A stretch of 64,000 nucleotides of DNA, from NCBI GenBank assembly GCA_032164245.1, contig JAVMKO010000007.1:1240001-1304000 (forward strand). Direction: 5' to 3'. Numbering within the stretch: position 1 is the first letter of the stretch; each line of letters begins with the position of its first letter. Positions 24,882 to 37,650 of this stretch are shown piece by piece. The position numbers and the translations under genes are program-made. The notes under the pieces were generated by a model. It saw only the letters and a program-made list of their open reading frames with translations, did no database searches and was not told the origin of the DNA. The DNA comes from Sternotherus odoratus (taxonomy: Eukaryota; Chordata; Testudines; Kinosternidae).

Positions 24882-25679
24882 CAGGGGTGGGCAAACTGCA
24901 GCCCGTGGGCCATATACAGCCCACAGATCATTTTTATCTGGCCCACGAGCTCCGTCCGGGGGAGTGGGGCCAGTGGCCCCGCTCTCCGGGGCTGGGGCGC
25001 GGGGCCGGTGTGCGGCAAGCCGCCTGTCCCTGCCTTGCCTTCCCCCCCTCCTCTGAAGTCATGCTGCCACACATGCAGCGTTTTGGGGGCCGGGGCTGCG
25101 TGTTCCCGCGGGGCAGTGTGTTTGGCTCCACACGGAGCCAGACATGTCACCTGGAGCCATGCCGCCATGCGTGCAGCACTCTGTGGGAAGGGGCTGCGCA
25201 CTCCCAAAGGTATGCAGCGCTCTGTGGGGCGGGCCTGTGTGCTTCCACGGGCAGCGTGTCTGGCTTCGAACGGAGCCAAACACACTGCTAGGAGCCTCAT
25301 GGTAAGGGGGCTGGGGCCGGGAGGTTAGATAAGGAGTGGGGGCAGTCAGGGGGCAGGGAGCAGAGCGGGTTAGATGATGTGTGGGAGTCCTGGGATCTGT
25401 CAAGGGGCAGGGGTGTGGATAGGGGTCAGGGCAATCAGGAGATGGGGGGTTGGGTGGGAGGAGTTCTGGGGGGCAGTTAGGGTGGGGAGTCTCTGGAGGT
25501 GGTGGTCGGGACAAGAAGCAGGGTGGGGGTTGGATGGGTCGGGAGTTCTGAGGGGGCAGGAAGTGGGTGGGGGTTGGGGCAGGGCCAGGCAGTTTGCAGA
25601 GGCACAGCCTTCCCTACCTGGCCCTCCGTACAATTTGAACCTTGATGTGGCCCTTGGGCCAAAATGTTTGCCCACCCCG
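24882..25679. mobile_element. hAT-like element with CAGGGGTGGGCAAAC ends
   Basis: Flanked by ATCTACAG at 24874-24881 and 25680-25687. The ends CAGGGGTGGGCAAAC and GTTTGCCCACCCCG are inverted. 798 bp, GC-rich and non-coding. Overlapping open frames on both strands come from its G-rich interior. Confidence 0.85.
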
Positions 25680-25687
25680 ATCTACAG

Positions 25688-27119
25688 TGTTTACTGTTTG
25701 TTTCAATGACTGTCAGCACCCCCACTGTTCAAATTGTCCCAGCGCCCCTCCTCTGCCTTCCCCATAGTTGAGCCTGGAATTTTTAAGGGAATCTGTGCAG
25801 TAAGGTTTGGCAATATCAATGGTTACTAATCAATTAAAGTTAAAATGCCAAGCTCATTTCACCTAGGAGCTTGTCTCCGATTCACAAATGTCTTATCAAC
25901 ACAGCAATCTATCTGCAACTCAAAATATTTTTTGCATAATTTTGTTTTGGGTACAGTAGGCTTGTTTATCTGGTACAAGCCATGGCTTGCTCAATCTTGT
26001 AATTCAGGTTCTGTGCTATTAAGGTTTCATCCTTATTCAAAAAAAAAAATATGATGCAGCTTCTCCTTATTGGCTGATTATATATCTTTAAACAATTATA
26101 GCAACAAGTACCAGGCAGCTCTTCAAAGCAAACCTCTGCCACAGTTTGCCACTGATGGGGTAGGTGGTCTGAAATCTTTAGCTCATTGAAATTACTCCCA
26201 TTGACTTCCCTAGCCGTCCGATCAGGCCCACATCTACCCAGGGTACAATCCTAACGTCAAAGTGAGTTTTGCTGTTGACTTAAATGGGTCTAGGATTTCA
26301 CCTCCAGTGTTGGAGCTTGTGGAAATACAGAGGAGGGAGATCGCCTCAATAAACACCATACTGTAGACTTTGGTAGTCAAACCCACCCTGACATGGGAGT
26401 CTGATTTGCAGTCTGGGTCTTTGTGACGGGGTTAGCAGATCTCTCTTATTTGATATCTGGTTCTCAATTTGCATCGTGTCAAGAAGCGTGACCTCATCAA
26501 GACTTCTATAGTTCATTACCTTTATAGTCATGGTCTGGTACAATTGATATTGTCTGTTAATAAATTGCTAAACTACTGAGCTGAATGTTTGCATTGATTA
26601 AGGAAGTCTAACAAAGTCCAGCATATTGAGTCAGTAATCTCATTGGCTACCAAAAGTTTTTTAAAAAGCAACATTCCCACATTTTCCTGCACTGGAGTAA
26701 ACTGAGCTTAAGTAGCTCATCTAAATTCCTGCATTTATATATTTTAATAGCAGGTTTCCACTGCTCAGTAAAGAAGAGCTGGAAGAGTCTGCCAAGAAAT
26801 ACATTTTTTCAAAGTGGAATATCAAAAAGTTTGCTCACCTAGATAGCAAAAATGTTATCCTTCTTCGTCATTGTTCATGCCTGGCTATTTACAGCTGCCT
26901 TTCCACACACTTATTTCCTTATTGATTGCTTTAACAATGCTGTCATCTGCACAAGATATTTAACTACCTTTCCTTTGGTAAACAGTTTTTACTAACATTT
27001 GCTTTGACAACGCACCCACGTAGGTAATGTAAAACCTACTCAAGAAGGTTTGTATTCAAAGAAATTGTCTAATTGGTTGTTATGGTTCAGACAATTAGAC
27101 GTCCTTTTAACTCTTGTTT
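25688..27119. other. Intergenic
   Basis: No gene. 26180-26310 includes decayed short-palindrome sequence (actcccattgacttccctag ... tgttgacttaaatgggtc). Confidence 0.5.
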
Positions 27120-27640
27120 GGAAACTTAGGAATACAGATCAGCCTAGTAGTCCATGTAGTCCAGTATTGTACCTTTGATAGTGGCAAGTAGGAGATACTT
27201 CAGAGGAAGATGCAAGACTTCAGTTGACTTTATTGGCTGCTGAATCAAGCTTATAGCTAACCAAACAGTAATAGGTAGTTATTGGGTAATCTCCCCCTAG
27301 GGAAAGTTTCCTCCCAGCTCCCCAATAATCTGAGGTTCACTTAGGCTTTCAAGTTTGAGGATGTATATCCCTTCCAAAACTCTTGTTTATTTTATAATGT
27401 TTACTATTATAACTCTGGATAGTCCTTTTGTCCAATAAAAATTTGATCTCCTTTGAAACCCTGCTAAACTCCTGGCTCCCGAGGTATCTTGTGGCAATGA
27501 GTTCCACAAGCTACTTTTCTGCTATGTTTATAAAAGAAAAATCTGATTTGAATTTGTCACCTTTCCATTTCATTGAATGCCCTCCCTTGTTTATTGTGTT
27601 ATGAGAGATTAGAAGTTCCCAGTCTATCTCCTCTAGACCA
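27120..27640 (-). mobile_element. Old CR1-type LINE fragment
   Basis: The + strand reads the reverse of a LINE 3' region (cagatcagcctagtagtcca, then gtggcaatgagttccacaag, then tgttatgagagattagaagt). Diverged and non-coding. Confidence 0.55.
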
Positions 27641-28595
27641 TTCATATTTTTTTTTCTCTTTTAAACCTAAGATTAGGAGGATTCAACTCTGATTTTTTTA
27701 AGTTGATTTGAATAGACATAGTCCAATCTCAAAAGTTTGTACATATGTACATAGTTTTTGCTGATGTGGCTGTCTCAGTTTTTACTGACGTAGCTGTCCT
27801 GCTCTCATGAAGAAGGCCAGCAGGATTTAGCATAATATGAATTTTTAGAACAAATTTTAAAAATGCTTTATCTTGAGTTTTTAAATTGCCAGGATATTTT
27901 GTGAGGCTGATACTAACTGCTATTTATTTCAAATTCATAACTGTACATATTGAGATTAATAAAGAATTCATAGATAAAAGTGTTTGAAAATCATATTGCA
28001 TAACCCTAATATCTCTTTACTTTGGCACATCAGGCACTGTAGAATACTGAATTCTTGACTAGAACCCTTAATTTGCCCTCCCCCCCCACACACACACACA
28101 AAAGCAATCCTTATAATTTTTCAAGTAATAGACATTTTTACAAAAGAAACAGTCCTTCTGTAAATTGTAATGATTAAGGATGGACATTTGCTTCAATTTA
28201 TTTTTAGGTGGAAATGGAAATTGACAATATTTCCAATTTAAAACCAGTCTTTCCAAGATTAGTTACCACCTATTTCTTTTGATCACTCTCCCAAAACACT
28301 TTTTTTCCTGATGTCTTGCAGTTTTTGAATAGCAAGAGATAAACTAATGTGAACTTGCAGTGGGCACTGAAATTAATTCTACTTGACCAAATAAACTTTT
28401 AAAGAGATGATTAAGGAGTATTTAACTGGCTATTTGATTCTTTTTCTAGAAAACCATATTATGGGAGTCCCAGATAAATCCCCTTTCCGAAATGGGTTCA
28501 CAGGTTATTCTGATTTGGGACTGAGTAAATGAACCATGTGAAGCAAATCCAAACCATCGCAAAAATAGATTAAATTTTGAAAAAACAAAGTCAAG
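27641..28595. other. Intergenic
   Basis: AT-rich, with a short (CA)n at 28088-28101. No gene. Confidence 0.5.
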
Positions 28596-28718
28596 AATCA
28601 GAGAGGTAGCCGTGTTAGTCTGGAATAGCAGAGGTAACAAAGAGTCCTGTGGCACCTTAAAGACTAACTATAAAGTTTTGAAGCATAAGCTTTCGTGGGC
28701 TAATACCCACTTCGGGAT
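28596..28718 (+). mobile_element. Penelope-like fragment
   Basis: It reads AATCAGAGAGGTAGCCGTGT ... gtcctgtggcaccttaaaga ... GCATAAGCTTTCGTGGGCTA and stops after CCCACTTCGGGA. No clear target duplication. Confidence 0.65.
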
Positions 28719-28954
28719 GACGTGATGTTACCAAAGTCCTGAATCTTCAGGATCCGAATTTGGAAGCTGTGTGTGCATGGGGGCGGAGGCGGGAGCAGGG
28801 GCAGGTGACGGGAGTATGATAAACTGGAGGTCAGGGAGAATTATTCAGAACACTGGGAACATCTGTTTTTTCCTGTGACGGGCTTTACCCAGCATTTTAA
28901 CCTTTACTAAACACAAGATACTAGCGTTTACGTTTAATTTTCTGTTAAGTTAAG

Positions 28955-29057
28955 AATCAGAGAGGTAGCCGTGTTAGTCTGGATCTGCAGAAGCGTCAGA
29001 GAGTCCTGTGGCACCTTAAAGACTAACTAAAGTATTGAAGCATAAGCTTTCGTGAGC
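28955..29057 (+). mobile_element. Penelope-like fragment, truncated in the hairpin
   Basis: Same family 5' start (AATCAGAGAGGTAGCCGTGT). It breaks off at AAGCTTTCGTGAG. It lies 17 bp from the next copy. Confidence 0.6.
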
Positions 29058-29073
29058 CAGTAATGATGAAAGG

Positions 29074-29149
29074 AATCAGAGAGGTAGCCGTGTTAGTCTG
29101 GAATAGCAGAGTTAGTCTTTAAGGTGCCACAGGACTCTTTGTTACCTCT
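29074..29149 (+). mobile_element. Minimal self-inverted Penelope-like copy (76 bp)
   Basis: It carries only the family 5' end (AATCAGAGAGGTAGCCGTGT ... GAATAGCAG) joined to an inverted downstream part (AGTTAGTCTTTAAGGTGCCA ... GTTACCTCT). Flanks AGTAATGATGAAAG and AGTAATGACAAAG are an imperfect target duplication. Confidence 0.65.
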
Positions 29150-29162
29150 AGTAATGACAAAG

Positions 29163-30429
29163 TGTCACTTCTGTTATAGTTAGTTATTAAAAATAAATAG
29201 TGACTGTCCAAGGATACAACTCCTTGAGGAGAATAGCAGTATAAAACAAGGAGGGGAAATTTCTGTTTTTCAGAGGTGTGAATTATGTAATTTGGTAGAT
29301 AAATTTGCTCTAAGCCAAGAAAGGCACTTTAATAATTTATTGTTTGGGGCATTGTTTGGCTTGGTGAACTAAACAAATGGCATTAAAAAGTCAAGTATCC
29401 AACACAGTTACTTGTAAGAGTAATTTGAAACGGCATATTCAACTTTAGAGAGATATCAGTGACCGTGGGTGCGCTCTATTGACTTTATCATGAACTTTTT
29501 CAAAGACAGGAATTGAAAAAAGCTGGGGAGACCTCTTTAGCAAAAGCTGTACACAGTCAAAGTTGATTCACAATGTTAGAGAGAAATAACAGTGACAGCT
29601 GTTCTGATTTTAATCTAATTTTGAATTTAAAAATATTAAAAAATAAGGAGGTCTGAGTGAAGTCAGATTATAGAATCTTTCAGTGTATTTGCTTCTTTGT
29701 TTCCATTCCAGCCTTTTTCTCTGCAATATGCTGACTATACACGGCTATTGGCTGACTTGAAATCACACTAGAACACATTTGTTTAGTGCTGTTCCTTGCA
29801 GTACAGAGAGGTAAGATTCATCCGAAAGTATTTACCATAACTACAGGCTTGCCTACATTAAGGAAATTTGCACAGGTGTAACTACATCAGTATGCCAGGA
29901 TAAATTACTAAGAAACACCCCCCTCTTGCACCCATTCAGGATGTCTAGACTAAGGGTTTGCATCAGTGTAACTATATCAAGACATTTATTCCGGGGTAAG
30001 CCACACTGGTGCGAACCTGCACCAATGCAGTGTTAAGGCTTTGCACCAATAAGAATGCTCTAATTGGGCCCTGGCTATACTGGAATTTCAGCCTCTGGTA
30101 TAGCTGCACAGTGCAAACCCCTAATTAGGTGTAGCTTACAGAGGTGCAGCACAGTGTGATACAATGATATGGTGCAGTGGTGCAACTGTAAATCACATCT
30201 GCACCATCGCTTTGCAGGGTCGACCAACTCACAATTTTATCAGGAGTCTCATGACAGTTAGAGTTTTTCTTAAAGCCCCAGCTCCTGGAGTCACATGATT
30301 TGATGCTAATTCTCAGTTTTCATTAACTATAAAAATACTTTTCTAGCCTCCATGAGCAGAACAAGAAGCTTGAAAACATTTAGCAATGGCACCTAATGTC
30401 TCAGATACCAGAAGGCTGATTAAAAAGGA
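29163..30429. other. Intergenic with a decayed reptilian DNA-element piece (29.86-30.20 kb)
   Basis: No gene. 29864-30200 has the cttgcctacattaagg / ggtgtaactacatcag style of a dispersed element whose ends resemble those at 38267 and 49784. Confidence 0.4.
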
Positions 30430-30437
30430 TGAAAATG

Positions 30438-30800
30438 CAGAGGCGCCGACTCCAGGGGTAGAGCACCAATGGGAAAAAACAATGGGTGTTGAGAACCCAC
30501 CGGCAGCCTCCCTATCAGCACCTCCCCCTCTCCCCAGTGCTTCCCAGTAGCCGGTGGTCCCACCAATCAGCTCCTCCCCCTCCTTCCCAGCATCCCCTGC
30601 CTGCCATGGATCAGCTGTTCCATGGCATGCAGGAGGAACTGGGGGAGAAGGGAGAGGAGTGAGGGGGCAATGGGCAGAGCAGAGATGGAGCAGGGGTGGG
30701 AAGAGGCAGAGGTGGGACTTGGGGAAGGGGTGGAGTGGGGCTGGACTTGAGGCAGAGCGGGGAGTGCACCCCCCGGCACATTAGAAAGCCAGCGCCTGTG
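30438..30800 (+). mobile_element. hAT-like non-autonomous element, exact 8-bp duplication
   Basis: Flanked by TGAAAATG at 30430-30437 and 30801-30808. The ends CAGAGGCGCCGACT and AGCCAGCGCCTGTG are inverted. 363 bp, same family as 24137. Confidence 0.85.
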
Positions 30801-30808
30801 TGAAAATG

Positions 30809-32169
30809 TATTAATTTTTAAGCCAATCTCATTACTGAGCAGGGCGCCTGATGTATGATTTGTGAACTGCGAGGTTGACACCACCACACTCCACCGGTGC
30901 TTAAAATCCCAGTGCAGACAAGGCTCTGATGAGCTTTTGTACGTCTCTAAGATGACAGACACTGAAGAAAACTCCAGGCTGCAATTATTACTGCTTCACA
31001 CTCCATTTAAAAGGTCTGGTTTTGCTCTGTGTATTTATTTATATACAGTCATTTCTATGGCACTCATCACCATAGTGTCTGGGCAATTCTCCTCTCCTTT
31101 CTCATATCGTGTAATTAAATCTATGTAAAATACATACGTTCTTGGCAGGGGAAAAACCAAGCACTCCTTTTGGAAGGAATCTGCGCCCTGCAATTAACTG
31201 TTCACTGGTGTCTCTTTCTTGCGCTGTGTCATGACACCACCTTTCATTTCACGTTAAGTTGAGAAAGAAAATATTTTTAGTCTAGTTCATATTTCCAGCC
31301 CCCACACTCCCCACCCCCATGACTGGTGGCCCTATTCTGCTGCTACTGAGGTCAATGGGAGGTTTGCAATTGACTTCAGTGGTTGTAGGATTTGGCCCTG
31401 GGTTTTATGCCATGAATAAGTTCATCAGCCTGCATTGACCTCCCTAATTCTGCATGTTGCTACTTGCACCTTCTGAAAGGTTCACAGCTAGTGAAACAGG
31501 GAAGTGCATGGACCCTAGGGGAGATACATGGCTATTTTTAAAGGGATAATTCTGTATTCTGGTGGGCTGTGTGACACCATATATGTTGTAGCTATTTACG
31601 GGTCTAAGCTCATGGACTTTAAGCAGTTCAAGATGACATGCTCCTGATGGTCCCTGCGGGCTTTAGTCAGGCGGAACTCCCCCCGCAGCCCACAAACCTC
31701 AGCAGAACCCTGGAGTGCGTTCTATGTTTGCACATGGTTGGTTCTAACCACAGGTCCCCACCCCAGTGCAGAGAGTCATAGCCTGACTCGTCCCATAAAC
31801 CCAATGTAGGAGCCTCCTCCTGCTCCCATTCAATGTGAAAGCAAAACTCTCCTGGTGAAATCCTGGCTTCCTTGAAATCAATGGGAGTGTTGCCCTTCTG
31901 TTTTCAGTGGCAGTGGGTTTGAACCATAAGGGGCTAAGAAGGGCCCATACATGTGATTTAACGGACACTGATGAAGTGCTGTGAGCTCAGTGCCATTCTG
32001 TGGGCTGTCTGCATGACCCCAGGTGAGTCACTTCACGTCTGGTGCTCGTTTGCCATCTGGAAAAAGAAGTTAATGCGCCTCATCTCCTTTGTGGAGCTCT
32101 TTGAAATGAAGTGGATGATTCGTTATGTCTTGTTGCACTTCAGCCCTCAGTGATTTTTTACCCCCATTG
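30809..32169. other. Intergenic
   Basis: No gene. 31331-31405 is another short palindrome copy (ctactgaggtcaatgggagg ... caattgacttcagtgg). Confidence 0.5.
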
Positions 32170-32640
32170 ACTTTTCAGCTTGGAAAAGAAAAGACTAAAA
32201 GGGGATATGATAGACGTCTATAAAATCATGAGTGTTGTGGAGAAAGTGAATAAGGAAAAGTTATTTACTTGTTCCCATTCTATAAGAACTAGGGGCCACC
32301 CAATGAGATTAATGGGCAGCAGGGTTAAAACAAATAAAAGGAAGTTCTTCACACAGCTCAGTCAACCTGTGGAACTCCTTGTCTGAGGTGGTTGTGAAGG
32401 CTAGGACTATAACAGGGTTGAAAAGAGAACTAGATAAATTCATGGAGGTTAAGCCCATTAATGTTTATTAGCCAGGATGGGTAAGGAATGGTGTCTCTAG
32501 CCTCTTAAAGGGGTGATGGATGGCAGGAGAGAGCTCACTTGATCATTAGGTTCACTCGCTCACCTGATACTGGCCACTGTCAGGAGACAGGATACTGGGC
32601 TGGATGGACCTTTGGTCTGACCCATTATGTTCTTGTGAAA
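32170..32640 (+). mobile_element. CR1-type LINE 3' end with ORF2 remnant
   Basis: The + strand reads a decayed ORF2 C-terminus (RLKGDMIDVYKIMSVVEKVN ... SIRTRGHPMRL). A 3' UTR follows, ending in the gggctggatggacctttggt ctgaccc motif. Confidence 0.8.
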
Positions 32641-33002
32641 CTCCATGTAGGGTGAAGTAGCCAGAGAACCCCAGTTGTTTCAGTCCACGTTCAATATGCT
32701 GTTTTGCAATCTTCTTGCGCTAGATCCTGCTTCCACTGAAATCCATTGCAAAACTCCCATTGACATCTGTGATGTAAGATCAGGCTTATAATGAATGTCT
32801 GCTCAGTGTGAAGATGTTCTGTAGGGGGAAAAAAGATGCTGAATGGGATTTTCAGAAGCACCTAAGTTACTTAGGAGCACAATTATACTCCAAAGGCAAG
32901 AGCTCCTAAATCACTGATGTATTTTTGACAATTCCACCCAAAGTTCACTTTAAAATTGTTCCACTGTGCTTTTGGGGGGCATAGTCCAATTTGGTTTGCA
33001 CA

Positions 33003-33105
33003 GTGAAGGGTGGGCAATCGTTCAGCCAGTCACTCTCAGAGACAAGTGACTGGGTTAGATGGACCAGTGGTATATGGCAATTCCTTGTGGCCTGTGTTCA
33101 TACCC
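33003..33105 (+). mobile_element. CR1 3' remnant
   Basis: agtgactgggttagatggac cagtgg is a short decayed CR1 3' motif. Confidence 0.4.
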
Positions 33106-36089
33106 AGACGAAACAGATCTCATTTTTGTGAATGAGAGAAAGAATCTTGGGTGAAATTCACCCTGGTACAGATACCATCCCAAGCGCGGCAGTCAGGCGG
33201 CCGTTGGCGGCACACCTGTGGGAGGTCCGCCGGTCCCTCGGCTTCTACGTACCCGCTGCCGAAATGCCACCGAATCCGCCCCTGCTTGCAAGGATCTATG
33301 CACCGCATCAATGGGGGTTCAGTGGTGAGCAGTGTCTTGCTAGGTAGTGCCCAGGGTGAAATTAAACTAATATGGAAGTGTGATATGCTCCTATATGCTG
33401 AGGCAAACCAGACCCCTTCTTTTTCAGTGGCGGGGTGTTAGTTGCACTGGGGAAGGAAGAGCTGCTGCCATATCAATGCTTGCAGCTCACAAGGCTAAGG
33501 CTTTCCTGTGATTTGCGGGCCCCCTGCTTGACCTGCCCTATAAGGACCTGATTTTCAGAAAGTAATGAGCACCTGCCCGTCCTCTGAAAAGCAGGCCCCT
33601 TTTTAAGTGTCTTAAACTGGGCACCCAAATATTGAAGCAACCAAAATCACTGGTCATGTTGGAAAATCATAATCTCCCTCCCTCCCTTTTTTACATGCAG
33701 CTGTGTGACCAAAACTTGTTCATGCAAATTTTCACAAAGCCAGCGGGACTGCTCGTTAGATGTCTTGATGAATCGGGGCTGGCAGGCACACCACTCTCAC
33801 TGTTTTTGGAAGGCTCTGAGAGGAGGATTTGGCTTCATATAAGATCCAACATACCCAGCCTGATGCTTGCAAGCACCAAGTGGCTCTTCAGTGTGTCTCC
33901 TGTTTCTCTTTGCAGCACATGATATTAAAACAATGAGTGATTTAATTAACCAATTAAGCTATTAACCAATCAGGATGCTGTTACTATGGAATTAACCAAT
34001 TGTAGTTGATAAAGTAGTAATTCTTGGCCAGTCATTTTGCTGTGAGGATTCTATCTCCCCGTCATACTGTTTCAATATGAATATATCATACTGTGGTACA
34101 TGAAACTGAATTCACACTCCTGTGGCTCCTTTGGGGAAGGCTGATCACTAATTTGGCTGAGTATGACTGGGCTAAACTAACAAATGAAACATTCTGCCAT
34201 CCCGCTGGGTGTGAAAAGCAACATGTTGATTTATAAGCATGAACTACCCCAATAGTAACTGACTGCTGGGAATGGTGTTTTTTGTGGGGGTTCCCCCCTC
34301 CTTTTTACACCATCATTTGCATAAGGAAAATAATATTCACTATTGCTGGTTGAATGTGCAAAAAGGAATTATTGTTCAGTACCATTTGCTGGTCCATTTT
34401 AAATAGAACTGCATCAAATCTCTTTAATAAACATTATCAGATTAGAGAGCCCTGTGTGTTCACGTCTGCCTGTGTTCAGAAGGAATATGACCCGATATTT
34501 GTCAGCAGGGAGTCTGAATGTTCTTTGGTAGCACAAATTTGATCAATTTCAATTGTTTACCATCCATACATAATCTAACATATTTGCCCTCGTGTAAATC
34601 TATTCATAATCGCGCTGCCGATTCCTCTAATGGCAGAACCCTGAAAGGGATGGATGGACCCGATTGATCAGTCCAGTCTGAAAGATCCTGAAACTCACTC
34701 TTCATTACACTAAGCACATGCCAGCGGCTGCAGCCTGATAGCCCTGGCACAATGCCACTGGAGTACAGTGCTGTAGATGCTCCGTCAGTGGAAGGTTTCT
34801 TCCCCCCATTCATGTCGTTTATCCGCCTTACTGAGCAGCACACAATTTTTCGCAGCCCTGAGTGATGTGGCTGAGTCGCCCTACATTTTAATTGCAGACC
34901 AGGCCTGAGGCAGGGTAAGGGAACTTTAAAAGTGAGGGGTAAGCGGCACGTGAAGGTCTCAGGCTGCGAGAGCAATAAAAGGCGACCCTAGTGTAAAGGA
35001 GAGTTAAGCCGTCCGTTTACACTAACGAGCTAAGCAGCTAGCTGCCAAGCCAGTGATGAATTGTTTTGTAGTGCCCCCATGAGGACTAACCGCCAGCGTG
35101 CAATCTCTCTCTGCACATCAAGGGCCAACCATTTGCTTTCTTAAGCCCACAAAATAACTGGCCGAGCGGGAGGTTGGGCAGCGAGAGACTCCCTTGCAGA
35201 GGAAAGTTTCTGCTTCGCCGAGGATTTGAAGTTTAGCTGAAACCAATGGGGGTAAGGCCCAGCAAACTCCAGAGAGACAATGGGGAAGAAGCCTCAGGGC
35301 CTCCTGGTGGGTGAAATCCTGACCCATGCACAGGTGGCAGGTGAAAATATTGTTTGGGGGGGGGGGGGTGGAGGGTGAACTAGCCCTGGACCCACTAGTG
35401 TAAGGACTGGGGTCCCCCACTGCTGCATCTCTCCTCTTGAGGGGAGTGGAGGACAAGGAGCTCCATGCCACTGTCCCAGCCTCGGGGGAAGTAGAGGGGG
35501 AGAAGGATGGTGGGGTCAGAGTGCAGGGACAGGGTTACAGGGTGGAGCCAGGAGTACCCCATGATATAGTGGCCTTATCGGGTGGCTGCCAAATGGCTTC
35601 ATGGCATTGTTAGCGCCCCTGTCGGTGTCCTGTGGAGGCTTGTGTGATGAGTTTGGTGGTCTCAGTTCCCTTCCTACTGGGCAAATGTCCAGACCTGATA
35701 CAAACATTTACCAGTTTATTCCAGAGCACTGCAGTTCAACCCCAGCAATGAAGGGGTATTTCAAAGGCACTAACTGGCATTCTGAGCAGAGAGGTGAAAG
35801 GCTGTCTGGGTCACCCGGAGCTCAAGGAAAAGGCTGGGGGGGGGGAGAGGGAAGTGACGGGACTCAATCCCTGGCTCCTTACCCTGAGTCGCAGCCCCAG
35901 CGCCCCAGCCTGCAACATGAACCCAGCCAGACCAGCACGCACCCTGGGCAGCTGCGGCAACTGCCCTATGGGGTGGGCCTGGGCCCAACTGTCTGCTCCA
36001 GCCCATCGGGGGAGCTTACCGCAGCCTCCTGCAGCACCCTCGAGCTGGCAATTGGTAAGCAGGGCTACTTGGTAAAAGATCTTGCTGAA
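33106..36089. other. Intergenic
   Basis: No gene. 33177-33300 is a short GC-rich island of repeat type. 33935-34015 repeats ATTAACCAAT three times. 34600-35100 contains dispersed-element-like sequence. Open frames at 34604-34975 (-), 35118-35471 (-) and 35601-36101 (+) show no domain. Confidence 0.45.
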
Positions 36090-36170
36090 TCCGCACTGTA
36101 ATCTCTCTGAGTCTCAGTTCCCAATCTGTAAAATGGGCAGTAATACTGCCTTTCTCCCACCCTATGGCTG
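36090..36170 (+). repeat. MIR-like SINE remnant
   Basis: aatctctctgagtctcagtt followed by ccaatctgtaaaatgggcag is the conserved MIR core. Confidence 0.6.
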
Positions 36171-36327
36171 ACTTGCCTATTTAGATGGCTAGTGTGTTCA
36201 CACGGGGACTGTGTCTAAGGGCCAGATTGCTTTTTCCTGCAAAACCAACCCATGTTTACCAAGAGAAGTCCGGATTCTCAGAGATCTCAATGCATTCTGA
36301 CATTGCATTCATTTGGATGCATTGGAG

Positions 36328-36462
36328 GTCAGGAGAGAGATCACTTGATCATTCCCTGTTAGGTTCACTCACTCCGGGGCATCTGGCATTGGCCACTGTC
36401 GGCAGAAGGGATACTGGGCTGGATGGACCTTTAGTCTGACCCAGTACGGCTGTTCTAATGTT
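36328..36462 (+). mobile_element. CR1 LINE 3' end
   Basis: It reads gagatcacttgatcattccc, cactgtcggcagaagggata and ctgggctggatggaccttta, as in the copy at 32170. Confidence 0.75.
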
Positions 36463-37324
36463 TGGAAAGTGTATCGGTTTTGTGTCACACAAATGCTGTT
36501 TTTCTTTGGAAAATCAAATGTTGTCAGTGCTTAACAGATAAGAAATAATTTGCCCTGCCATTAATAGGGTGAATACACAAATCAGAAGCAGGTTTAGAAA
36601 AATTGCCCTTCTATGTGTGTTTAAAAACCAGGAATCCCTTTTGTATTAAAATGTGGTATTGCTAGAAATAGCTTTTGATTATCTGTAGAATCTCCTGATA
36701 TGGCAACACAGTGTTTATATAGTTGGCACCTGGTGAAAGAAAGCTCCCTAAACAGGATATTCCTGTTGGCAAAGAGACACCATATTTACTTAACACAACA
36801 TTTGTATGTTTCTGCACCCTCGACAAGTACAAACAAGGAAGCATACTGATAACTAAAGGGGGGAGGATCTCTATCAAATAGGAAGTATGAGGCTAGACCT
36901 TGGCATTTACACAGATATCTTGGAGTTACACACGTTGTACAAAAGCATGTTTCCATATTTCAAGGTCTTGATCATTCTCATTCTGCTCTTGTTTTTCAAC
37001 TCAACAAGAAGTCTGGAATGCTCTGCCTCAGTTTTGTTTACTAATTTGATCAGTTACTTTCCAGCTGTTGCCAGCAGAAATTGTCACTCTGTTTTTCTTT
37101 TCTTTTCTTTTTAAATTGGCTTTCAAGTTTTTGAGAATTGTTTGAAACGATTGATAACAGAGCCTGATTCTCATTTATACTAAGGCCTGTTGACACCACT
37201 CAGGCAATATACGTGATACTTAAAGACCCCATTATACTCAGAGGCTAGTGCAAAGGAGCCTAAGTGTAAGTGAAAATCAGACCCTTTAAAAATGTCAGTG
37301 TGTCTGCACTTACCCTTATGGTAT
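36463..37324. other. Intergenic
   Basis: No gene recognised. Confidence 0.5.
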
Positions 37325-37332
37325 GTCTACAC

Positions 37333-37641
37333 CAGGGGTAGGCAACCTATGGCGCGGGTGCCAAAGGCGGCACGCAAGCTGATTTTCAGTGGCACTCACA
37401 CTGCCTGGGTCCTGGCCACCGGTCTGGGGGGCTCTGCACTTTAATTTAATTTTAAATGAAGCTTCTTAAACATTTAAAAAAAATTATTTACTTTATATAC
37501 AACAAGGGTTTAGTTCTATATCATAGACTTATAGAAAGAGACCTTCTAAAGATGTTAATGTATTACTGGAACATTAAACCTTACATTGGAGTGAATAAAT
37601 GAAGACTCGGCACATCACTTCTGAAAGGTTGCCGACCCCTA
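37333..37641 (+). mobile_element. hAT-like element with CAGGGGTAGGCAACC end
   Basis: Flanks GTCTACAC (37325-37332) and CTCTACAC (37642-37649) are an 8-bp duplication with one difference. The ends CAGGGGTAGGCAACC and GGTTGCCGACCCCTA are inverted. 309 bp, non-coding. Confidence 0.8.
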
Positions 37642-37650
37642 CTCTACACT